A DNA stretch of 64,000 nt from an uncultured Cyclobacteriaceae bacterium. Lineage in GTDB: Bacteria > Bacteroidota > Bacteroidia > Cytophagales > Cyclobacteriaceae. The notes beneath the pieces were generated by a model, which had not been told where the DNA came from, searched no databases, and saw only the letters and a list, made by a program, of their open reading frames with translations. Below are positions 57,125 through 64,000 of the stretch, one piece after another; the first letter of the stretch is position 1, and every line of letters begins with the position of its first letter. The position numbers and the translations under genes are program-made. The DNA lies in NCBI GenBank assembly GCA_905479015.1, contig CAJQKV010000011.1, positions 31,798 to 95,797 of the forward strand, read 5' to 3'.

Positions 57125-57918
57125 AGCATATAACTATAAGAAATAGCGGTCAAACCCAAAATAAAACAATAAATAGAAAAATAGATGAGTTTCCCTTTCT
57201 TTACAATTTTTACCATCCATCGACAAGCCAAATAACCAGAAATAAAAGCAGCCATAAATCCTAAAAATAAGGCCAAAATGTTTACTTCAGGTTCTAAGTC
57301 AGGGAACTCAATATATTTTTTAATCTTGAGCAAACTTGCGCCAATTATGGGCAAAAGAACCATTAAAAAAGAAAATTTCGCTGCTTTTTCCCTAGTTACT
57401 CCCAAGACTAATGCCATAGCAATCGTTGATCCAGATCGTGATATCCCCGGTAAAATGGCTATCGATTGTGCCAATCCAATAACCAAAGATTTCCCAAAAG
57501 TAACTTCACCTACACCCTGACTAAAATAGCGAGGTATAAATAGTAATATCGACGTAACCAGCAGCATACCCCCCACTAAAAACAAATCACCTGTGAAGAA
57601 AGCTTCAATTTCACTTTCAAAAAGTAGTCCAACTATACCTACAGGAATCATTGAAATGAATATCTTCAATACAAACTTTGTCGCATCATTCCATTCAAAT
57701 TTTAATAACCCCTTAATTAACAAAAGAATGTCTTTATGAAAAACAAAAATAGTGCTCAGGCAAGTAGCCATATGAACGACCAAGGCAAACAAGAGGTTAT
57801 TTGTGGAGTTTATTCCCAATAAAACCACACCGATCTCTAAATGCCCACTGCTACTGACGGGTAAAAATTCTGTGAGACCTTGAACAATCCCCAGAATGAG
57901 CGCATCAATCCAAGTCAT
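57121..57918 (-). CDS. uppP: Undecaprenyl-diphosphatase
   Basis: A 265-residue membrane protein (BacA family) with about eight hydrophobic segments. Active-site motifs are QGLTEFLPVSSSGHL and LPGISRSGST. It recycles the lipid carrier for cell-wall synthesis and can confer bacitracin tolerance. It lies between the DUF3098 gene and truB. Confidence 0.96.
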   Translation of the reverse strand: MTWIDALILGIVQGLTEFLPVSSSGHLEIGVVLLGINSTNNLLFALVVHMATCLSTIFVFHKDILLLIKGLLKFEWNDATKFVLKIFISMIPVGIVGLLFESEIEAFFTGDLFLVGGMLLVTSILLFIPRYFSQGVGEVTFGKSLVIGLAQSIAILPGISRSGSTIAMALVLGVTREKAAKFSFLMVLLPIIGASLLKIKKYIEFPDLEPEVNILALFLGFMAAFISGYLACRWMVKIVKKGKLIYFSIYCFILGLTAISYSYML

Positions 57919-57926
57919 TTATTCTT

Positions 57927-58145
57927 CTAATTAGTCGCTTTTTTTGATTTATATAAAATGGCAACGAATTGAATCATGAATCCTGAAAAAACGATGATCG
58001 GACCTAAAGTTAAACCTAAGAATCCAAATCCATAAGTCTCTTGATCTAAGGACATGATCACAAAGCCTAAAAGAATCAAGACAATACCTAAGATCATGAT
58101 CAGATAATTTATTTTTTTAAAAGCAAATTTGGTTTGAACTGACAT
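57927..58145 (-). CDS. DUF3098 family small membrane protein
   Basis: A 72-residue protein with two hydrophobic segments (about 13-31 and 42-62) and a basic C-terminus. The opening FAFKKINYLIMILGIVLILL and the middle GFVIMSLDQETYGF match the DUF3098 family, which is found in Bacteroidota next to ftsX and uppP. The function is unknown; the position suggests a cell-envelope role. Confidence 0.85.
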   Translation of the reverse strand: MSVQTKFAFKKINYLIMILGIVLILLGFVIMSLDQETYGFGFLGLTLGPIIVFSGFMIQFVAILYKSKKATN

Positions 58146-58155
58146 TTGTTTTTGT

Positions 58156-59046
58156 TTAATAAAGTTCGTCTAGTGAAATTTTAAAATAACGCCTCATGGA
58201 GGATAAGGTGCTAAGATATGAGATTAAAAGGCCCAAAAATATCAAAACAGCAAATAAAATAAATAAGGGTTCTTCTGCATAAAGCTTATCTAAATCATCA
58301 ATTTGATGTTGTGCAAATTGAATGATGCCAAAAATAATTCCCGAGGCCAAAATACCAGAAACCAATCCATAGATTAAAGATCTTTTCAAGAATGGCCACC
58401 TGATAAACCCTTTAGTAGCACCCACTAACTGCATACTCCTGATCAAAAATCTTTGAGAGAACAAGGCGATTCTTATGGTATTATTGATTAAAACAATCAC
58501 AGCAACTAATAGTATCAGCGTCATACCCAAAAGCAATATCCCAATTTTTCTTAGATTTTTATTGATGCTGGCTATTAAAGATTCCTGAAAAACTACCTCA
58601 TAAACTCCTGGCAACCGCCTTAAGTCTATCTCTATAGTTTTCAAGCTGTCTACCGATTGATATTGATTTATGATCTTCACTGAAAAGGCATCTCTCAGTG
58701 GATTATCCCCTAGAAATTTAGTGAAATCTTCACCAGTATCTCTGATAAATACTTCAGCAGCCGTTTCTTTACTAATAAACTTGATGTTTTCTGTAGCATC
58801 ATCTGATCGAATGTAAGGTCGAGTAGTCATGATCTTTTCCAATCGCTTCACATCATGATCTCTGATAGATTTATCTAGATAGACCTGTATTTCAACGTTT
58901 GATTGGACTATAGAAGTAAGGGTTTTGAGATAGATAAATGCAATACCAAAAATGCCCATAACTACAAGCGACAAGGTGATGCTAAATATTACACTGAGAA
59001 AAGGGAAACTTCCTAATTTTCTTTTCTGCCTTCTACTATCTTTCAT
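58156..59046 (-). CDS. ftsX: Cell division protein FtsX-type permease
   Basis: A 296-residue inner-membrane protein from the ATG at 59046. One membrane helix near the N-terminus (FLSVIFSITLSLVVMGIFGI) is followed by an extracytoplasmic domain, then three helices after about residue 165. FtsX works with the ATPase FtsE to activate cell-wall hydrolases at the septum. ftsE is not in the window, which is common in Bacteroidota. A TTG at 59058 is in frame but not preferred. It is 45 bases after the anti-sigma gene and heads the uppP-truB-ribF-gldC run. Confidence 0.9.
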   Translation of the reverse strand: MKDSRRQKRKLGSFPFLSVIFSITLSLVVMGIFGIAFIYLKTLTSIVQSNVEIQVYLDKSIRDHDVKRLEKIMTTRPYIRSDDATENIKFISKETAAEVFIRDTGEDFTKFLGDNPLRDAFSVKIINQYQSVDSLKTIEIDLRRLPGVYEVVFQESLIASINKNLRKIGILLLGMTLILLVAVIVLINNTIRIALFSQRFLIRSMQLVGATKGFIRWPFLKRSLIYGLVSGILASGIIFGIIQFAQHQIDDLDKLYAEEPLFILFAVLIFLGLLISYLSTLSSMRRYFKISLDELY

Positions 59047-59091
59047 TGTGATGCGCAAGTTACAAAATAACCGAAAAATAGTCTGAACTTA

Positions 59092-60015
59092 TTATTTGTT
59101 TCTTAGGTCAACCAAATAATCTAATAATCTTATGTCCCTCACCGGGATTAATGCTTTCTTCTCGGAGGTTACAGTTAAAGCATAGTACTCCTGCTCGAAG
59201 TACAAATAGAGTTTCTTTTCAGCGATCGTATTGTCTTCAATAATTTGATAAGGTGACGCAGAAAAATCTCCGATTAAAATTAATTTTTCGCCCACATAAA
59301 TATATTTTAATTTTTTAGACTTTTTCATTTCAATTTCTACCTCCAATTCGGATACCGAATTCACCTGAGCTCGATTTTTCATTAAATCGTCAGAGAAATC
59401 TTGGAGAGAATCAAATGGTTCATCAAAGGACATTTCAGTTCCATCCATATATGGAAGTACTACTTCTACCTCTACCTCTGATTGGAGAATTTCTTTATCT
59501 GACTTTGAACCTTTTTTTGACTGTTTTTTTGAGACTTTGACCCTTGTATTCTCAATGTCTTTTGTGATTGATGAGATCCTTTCATCTTCTTTTTTATCAC
59601 TCAACATCTCATTAGTTGTGTCTATCTCCAGAGAAATATTCGCATTTTTATCCTCCGTCATCACATCGATACCTATAATTGTCTCTTGATTTTCAATAAC
59701 TAGGGTTTCGTCGGGAGTCAGTAAAAAATAAGATAAGCCACCCAAAACTAGTACAGTCATGGTAGATAATGCGATTTTAGTGGTGATGGAAGTCGTTTCA
59801 CCAATACTTGAACCTAGCTCTAATTGATTTAAACGGGATTTTAAGATTCCTTTTTTGTAATTTTTAATTCCCTCAGCAATCAGTTTTTCAAACTTAATTT
59901 TTTGGGCCAACTGAGGACTTTCACTGATTTTTTGCTCAAAAGCACTCCTGTCAACTTCAGTCATTTGCTGCGTTAAATACTGTGCAATAGCTTCCTCTTG
60001 ATCCCCTGGTTTCAT
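59092..60015 (-). CDS. Putative anti-sigma factor, single membrane helix
   Basis: A 307-residue protein. An N-terminal cytoplasmic helical part (YLTQQMTEVDRSAFEQKISESPQLA) resembles the start of anti-sigma factors. A membrane helix follows at about 83-101 (TMTVLVLGGLSYFLL), then an extracytoplasmic part that is acidic and lysine-rich at first and beta-like at the end. Its ATG directly follows the stop of the ECF sigma gene, the usual sigma/anti-sigma order. The signal it senses is unknown. The name rests mainly on gene context and topology. Confidence 0.65.
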   Translation of the reverse strand: MKPGDQEEAIAQYLTQQMTEVDRSAFEQKISESPQLAQKIKFEKLIAEGIKNYKKGILKSRLNQLELGSSIGETTSITTKIALSTMTVLVLGGLSYFLLTPDETLVIENQETIIGIDVMTEDKNANISLEIDTTNEMLSDKKEDERISSITKDIENTRVKVSKKQSKKGSKSDKEILQSEVEVEVVLPYMDGTEMSFDEPFDSLQDFSDDLMKNRAQVNSVSELEVEIEMKKSKKLKYIYVGEKLILIGDFSASPYQIIEDNTIAEKKLYLYFEQEYYALTVTSEKKALIPVRDIRLLDYLVDLRNK

Positions 60016-60555
60016 TTAATTAAAAAAATCTTCTTGAGTGTACTTTTTCTTAATGAGAACATCCAAGCGCTTTTTACACTTGTATTTTTTTGCTTTAACG
60101 GTATCGGCATTTGAATAGTTCATTCGATCTGCTATCTCTGACATTGACATTTCATTGAAGTAGTAAAAGGTCAAAACACTTTTACAAGGATCTCCCAATA
60201 CCTCCATCGCTTCCTTAACTACCTTTGACATTATATCCTCGGGATCGGATTGGACGATTGATCCTTCTTGTTCTGTATAGCTCAGTCGCTTTTTACGATT
60301 TAATTCTTTCAGCCAGCAATTTTTACAAATACTGTATAAATAGGTACTTATTTTAGACGTTATTTTAAGGTCTCCACTAATGGCTTTTTGCCAAAAAACA
60401 ATTAGGGCATCTTGATATACATCATTTGCTTCCTCGACTGTACCATTATTTTTAAGGACCATTTTGGTCATCATGGGATAATATTTTTTATACAAATAAT
60501 CTAGAGCGGTTTCATCTCCTCGAGAAATATGATCAAGTATTTGTTGCTCCGTCAT
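60016..60555 (-). CDS. ECF-type RNA polymerase sigma factor
   Basis: A 179-residue sigma-70 family protein. Region 2 reads ALDYLYKKYYPMMTKMVLKNNGTVEEANDVYQDALIVFWQK (in part), and region 4 has YYFNEMSMSEIADRMNYSNADTVKAKKYKCKKRL (in part). It directs RNA polymerase to a small regulon, perhaps for envelope stress. The following gene is its probable anti-sigma factor. The ATG at 60555 is used; no exact promoter box was seen upstream. Confidence 0.92.
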   Translation of the reverse strand: MTEQQILDHISRGDETALDYLYKKYYPMMTKMVLKNNGTVEEANDVYQDALIVFWQKAISGDLKITSKISTYLYSICKNCWLKELNRKKRLSYTEQEGSIVQSDPEDIMSKVVKEAMEVLGDPCKSVLTFYYFNEMSMSEIADRMNYSNADTVKAKKYKCKKRLDVLIKKKYTQEDFFN

Positions 60556-60993
60556 AACATTGTTAAGCCTGATCTTGAATAAATACGAGTTAAACTGAAT
60601 GGGTAACCCTTCAAAAAGAGATAAATCAATATTAAAAGTAATTTATACTGACTTTGCACATAAAAAATGCATGATTTTATTGGCAATAAAGGCTTTACCT
60701 TAAGCGGTAAGATTGATTGATACATTCGAAGCGATCGAAACATATATTCAGGACAAAGCTGCGTATGAATACAGTTGGTTATTTGGTTTCCTCCAAAAAA
60801 GTGTTCAAAGGATTGTTTGTGCACAAAGATTATAAAATTATTTGTAAATGCATAACTCTACCAAAAGAAGTGAAACTAATATGAAACCTACCGAGGTATT
60901 CAACAGTTTCAAGGCGTATAACCATCTTAATTTTACAATTAATCATCCATTCCTGATGAGATTATCTTCAAATGCAACACAACTATTGTATAT
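60556..60993. other. Intergenic region upstream of the sigma factor gene
   Basis: AT-rich, with no gene recognised. TTACC/GGTAA around six bases near 60697-60712 is a weak inverted repeat. An ATG-less frame on the minus strand was rejected. Confidence 0.4.
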
Positions 60994-61028
60994 AAAAAAA
61001 GGCATTACTTATCAGTAATACCTTTTTT
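60994..61028 (-). terminator. Terminator of the membrane pyrophosphatase gene
   Basis: AAAAAAGG and ATTACT pair with AGTAAT and CCTTTTTT (one internal mismatch) around a four-base loop, 20 bases after the hppA stop codon. On the minus strand a run of seven T follows. Confidence 0.88.
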
Positions 61029-61047
61029 ATTCTTCTTCAGTAAGATT

Positions 61048-63387
61048 TTATTCCATCTCCTCTACGAAAGCTTCTAACATTACTTCAACCTCCTGCTGAG
61101 TACCCGTTAGAGTTTTGGTTGTCTCAATTCCATTTTTATTTACCGTAACGCTTCCTTCCCACGATTCCCCTTCTTGGGTCTTCTCCACATTTACAACGAC
61201 ATCTACTTCTTTTTCATTAAAAGTTTGATGACCATTGCCATACATTTCACCCAAAATAGGAGCAATGACTAAACCGATCAGGCAGGTCAATTTAATTAGA
61301 ATATTCATGGAAGGACCAGACGTATCTTTAAATGGATCTCCAACCGTATCTCCTGTAACTGCCGCCTTATGTGCTTCTGATCCTTTGTAGGTCATCTCAC
61401 CATTGATCATGACTCCCGCTTCAAATGACTTTTTAGCGTTGTCCCACGCTCCTCCTGCATTGTTTTGAAAAATAGCCCACAAAACTCCTGAAACGGTTAC
61501 ACCGGCCATATAAGATCCCAATGCCTCCGGTCCCATTAAAAAACCTATAATGATGGGACTGATGATCGTCAGCGCACCAGGAAGCATCATTTCTTTAATG
61601 GCCGCTTTAGTAGAAATATCTACACATTTACCATATTCTGGGGTTCCCGTACCTTCCATAATCCCAGGAATCTCTTTAAATTGACGTCTTACTTCCATCA
61701 CCATCTCCATGGCCGCACGACCTACTGATCTCATCGCCAATGCTGAAAATACTACAGGAATCATGGCCCCGACAAAAAGTGCTGCAAGTACGTCTGCTTT
61801 ATAAATATTTATACCATCAATACCCGTGAAGGTCACGTAGGCTGCGAAAAGTGCCAATGCCGTTAAAGCTGCGGAAGCAATCGCAAATCCTTTACCAATA
61901 GCCGCTGTAGTATTACCAACCGAATCTAAAACGTCTGTACGTTCTCTCACCTCTTTGGGAAGATTACTCATCTCTGCAATCCCTCCTGCATTGTCCGCAA
62001 TGGGTCCAAAAGCATCGATGGCCAATTGCATGGCCGTAGTGGCCATCATGGCTGATGCCGCTATACCGACTCCATAAAACCCAGCTAACGTGTACGTGCC
62101 CCAAATGGCAGCAGCAAATAATAATATGGGCGCGAATGTAGACATCATTCCTGTCGACAAACCTGCTATAATATTGGTTCCAGCTCCCGTCGCCGAATTT
62201 TCAATGATTGACATTACAGGCTTTTTACCTAAACCTGTATAATATTCTGTAAAATAAGAAATGGCAGCACCTACAACCAAACCTATGATCACACTTCCAA
62301 ATACATTCATTCTGGGTATTTCTTTGATACCCACTTCAAAGAAATCCATTTTCATGATTTCGGGTAGCATGAAATTAATGATGAAATAAGAAGCAATAGC
62401 CGTCATCACAATAGAACTCCAGTTACCTATATTTAAGGCATTTTGAATTTCTTGTTCTTTGGCATCATTGCTTTTGATCTTGATAAAAAAACTTCCAAAA
62501 ATTGAAAATATAATACCTACTGCAGCAATCACTAAGGGTAGTAAGATCGGTCCCATTCCACCAAAAATATCATCAATGGCACCACCCATATCACGAATCA
62601 CATAGTTGCCAAGCACCATCGATGCCAAAACAGTTGCTACATAAGATCCGAATAAATCAGCACCCATGCCAGCAACATCTCCAACATTGTCTCCAACATT
62701 ATCAGCAATCGTCGCTGGGTTTCTAGGGTCGTCTTCAGGTATCCCCGCCTCTATTTTACCTACTAAATCTGCGCCTACATCTGCGGCCTTAGTATAAATA
62801 CCTCCACCTACTCTTGCAAAAAGTGCAATAGATTCTGCTCCCAATGAAAATCCGGCCAGCGTTTCTAGTACCATGGTCATTTTTTCATTACCATCGATAC
62901 TCCATTCACCTCCCATGAAGATTTGAAGCAGTACAATAAAGATCACACTCAATCCAAATACAGCTAAGCCTGCAACACCTAAACCCATTACCATCCCTCC
63001 CGTAAAAGAAACTTTTAATGCATCTGGAAGGCTGGTCCGAGCGGCTTGGGTCGTTCTTACATTGGCTTCAGTAGCAATGCGCATGCCTATGTTTCCCGCA
63101 AGCGCGGAGAAAAAAGCACCGATGACAAAAGCAATCACAATAAAATAGCTGGTTGATTCGATGAAGGATGAAATCACAGCTAAGAGCGCTCCAGCAATCA
63201 CAACAAATATGATGAGTACGCGGTATTCAGCTGATAAAAATGCCAATGCTCCTTCCTTAATGTGAGAAGCAAGTTCTTGCATGTTCTTGTCACCTGCATC
63301 TTGTTTGATTACCCATTTGGCTTTAAATGCCATCACAATCAGCCCTATAATCGCAAAGACTGGCACTAGATAGATAAAGTATTCCAT
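61048..63387 (-). CDS. hppA: Membrane-bound ion-translocating pyrophosphatase
   Basis: A 779-residue membrane protein with about 16 hydrophobic segments. The pyrophosphate-binding motifs are [21 protein letters not shown] (in part), [20 protein letters not shown] and DNAGGIAEM. It pumps H+ or Na+ using pyrophosphate. The stretch [10 protein letters not shown] has Ala and Gly at the positions that mark the K+-dependent subfamily. After the last helix a hydrophilic tail of about 60 residues ([19 protein letters not shown] onward) is present. Whether Na+ or H+ is carried cannot be fixed by eye. It has its own promoter box and terminator. Confidence 0.95.
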   Translation of the reverse strand: MEYFIYLVPVFAIIGLIVMAFKAKWVIKQDAGDKNMQELASHIKEGALAFLSAEYRVLIIFVVIAGALLAVISSFIESTSYFIVIAFVIGAFFSALAGNIGMRIATEANVRTTQAARTSLPDALKVSFTGGMVMGLGVAGLAVFGLSVIFIVLLQIFMGGEWSIDGNEKMTMVLETLAGFSLGAESIALFARVGGGIYTKAADVGADLVGKIEAGIPEDDPRNPATIADNVGDNVGDVAGMGADLFGSYVATVLASMVLGNYVIRDMGGAIDDIFGGMGPILLPLVIAAVGIIFSIFGSFFIKIKSNDAKEQEIQNALNIGNWSSIVMTAIASYFIINFMLPEIMKMDFFEVGIKEIPRMNVFGSVIIGLVVGAAISYFTEYYTGLGKKPVMSIIENSATGAGTNIIAGLSTGMMSTFAPILLFAAAIWGTYTLAGFYGVGIAASAMMATTAMQLAIDAFGPIADNAGGIAEMSNLPKEVRERTDVLDSVGNTTAAIGKGFAIASAALTALALFAAYVTFTGIDGINIYKADVLAALFVGAMIPVVFSALAMRSVGRAAMEMVMEVRRQFKEIPGIMEGTGTPEYGKCVDISTKAAIKEMMLPGALTIISPIIIGFLMGPEALGSYMAGVTVSGVLWAIFQNNAGGAWDNAKKSFEAGVMINGEMTYKGSEAHKAAVTGDTVGDPFKDTSGPSMNILIKLTCLIGLVIAPILGEMYGNGHQTFNEKEVDVVVNVEKTQEGESWEGSVTVNKNGIETTKTLTGTQQEVEVMLEAFVEEME

Positions 63388-63417
63388 TTTTTCTGTTTGG
63401 TATTTTTAAATTTTTGG

Positions 63418-63425
63418 CAAATATA
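63418..63425 (-). promoter_or_regulatory. -7 box (TATATTTG) of hppA
   Basis: An exact TAnnTTTG match on the minus strand, 30 bases before the hppA ATG. A TTTTG stands 13 bases upstream, too close for a standard -33 element. Confidence 0.45.
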
Positions 63426-63551
63426 TGATAATGTAAGACAAAACATATAGAAGTTGACCATGCAAATACCATTTGCAATAAAAAAGGGATCACGAAAGGT
63501 TACTTTCGCAAGGAGACCGTAAAGAAAAAGCTTTGAAAAAGGCTTTAAAAA

Positions 63552-64000
63552 TTATTTCGAAGCACTTGAATTGACATAATTTAAAAATTCAGAGCGCACC
63601 GCCTGATCATTAAATTTTCCTGAAAAATGTGCGGTTCCCGTTTGGCTATTGGTATCTCCAACCCCTCTTGAGGAGACACACATATGTTTAGCATCCATGA
63701 CTACTGCAATATCTTCGGTATTCAAAAGTTTTTTGAGTTCTTCAGCAATTTGTACCGTCAACCTTTCTTGCACTTGAGGTCTTTTTGAGAAATACTGAAC
63801 AATCCTATTGATTTTGGACAGTCCTATAACCTTACCGCTTGAAAAGTAGGCGACATGGGCTTTCCCGTAAATGGGGACAAAATGATGTTCGCAATGTGAA
63901 TAGAAAGTGATGTCTTTCTCGACCAACATTTGATCATAATTGTATTTGTTGTCGAACAATTTACTGGTGGGCTTACTAGATGGATTTAAACCCGAAAAAA
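63552..64000 (-). CDS. folE: GTP cyclohydrolase I, C-terminal part (runs off the window)
   Basis: The reading frame is open to the end of the window and gives 148 residues of the enzyme. The zinc and active-site motifs are CEHHFVPIYGKAHVAYF and the cysteine in DAKHMCVSSRGVG; LSKINRIVQYFSKRPQVQERLT is standard. It makes dihydroneopterin triphosphate, the first step of folate or tetrahydrobiopterin synthesis. The real start lies beyond 64000: the codon at 63959 is an internal TTG, and residues such as GLNPSSKPTSK precede it. Confidence 0.95.
   Translation of the reverse strand, partial: FSGLNPSSKPTSKLFDNKYNYDQMLVEKDITFYSHCEHHFVPIYGKAHVAYFSSGKVIGLSKINRIVQYFSKRPQVQERLTVQIAEELKKLLNTEDIAVVMDAKHMCVSSRGVGDTNSQTGTAHFSGKFNDQAVRSEFLNYVNSSASK

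Noticed and set aside
60552..60824. A 90-codon frame on the minus strand upstream of the sigma factor gene
   Set aside because: It overlaps the sigma factor start by four bases, but its sequence has no recognisable domain and its cysteine- and isoleucine-rich composition looks like chance.
63480..63545. Weak hairpins (CGAAAG/CTTTCG and AAAGC/GCTTT) after folE
   Set aside because: Five- and six-base stems with only a modest T run; they may stop folE transcription but are too weak to call.

Overview
The window is an AT-rich stretch of a Bacteroidota chromosome, probably a marine or salt-adapted, gliding member of the Cytophagales/Flavobacteriales side of the phylum. The grounds are a GldC gliding protein, a TonB-dependent receptor with a carboxypeptidase-like N-terminal domain, many short lipoproteins, promoters of the Bacteroidota type (TTG, about 20 bases, TAnnTTTG), a DUF3098 gene, and several sodium or osmolyte genes (NhaB, BCCT carrier, choline dehydrogenase, membrane pyrophosphatase). 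No insertion sequence, prophage, CRISPR array or rRNA was seen. The genus cannot be fixed from this sequence alone.

Layout. 1-2016: start of thioredoxin reductase and a DUF885 peptidase-like lipoprotein. 2540-6456: a secreted TIM-barrel sugar isomerase-like protein and a large PQQ-type sugar dehydrogenase with PKD, cytochrome c and carbohydrate-binding parts. 6703-11326: pnp, rpsO, an LptF/LptG-type permease and a START-like protein. 11429-11502: tRNA-Met. 11637-19354: an ABC-F ATPase, thiolase, a MatB/ACSF3-like acyl-CoA synthetase, an OmpA-family protein and a second sugar dehydrogenase. 19618-30398: NhaB, an orphan ABC ATPase, a lipoprotein, a SulP carrier, a persulfide dioxygenase-rhodanese fusion, choline dehydrogenase, a BCCT carrier and a single-domain rhodanese.

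30420-47405 (minus strand) is the centre of the window: a 13-gene run ilvE-ilvD-ilvB-ilvN-ilvC-leuA-leuC-leuD-(second isopropylmalate/citramalate synthase)-leuB-thrA-thrB-thrC, with gaps of only 1-24 bases. It covers the valine, leucine, isoleucine and threonine pathways except for a threonine deaminase. Upstream of ilvE lies what looks like a classical transcription attenuator: a 19-codon leader peptide with 4 Ile, 3 Val, 2 Leu and 3 Thr codons, followed by a perfect 10-bp hairpin just ahead of ilvE. The amino acids in the leader are those the operon makes. This is the most interesting signal in the window.

48072-64000: a surface lipoprotein with fasciclin domains and two nearly identical C-terminal modules, a voltage-gated K+ channel with a zinc-ribbon tail, a TonB-dependent receptor, a translationally coupled cluster ftsX-DUF3098-uppP-truB-ribF-gldC, an ECF sigma/anti-sigma pair, a membrane pyrophosphatase, and the 3' part of folE. 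Several ordinary housekeeping regions gave no finding.
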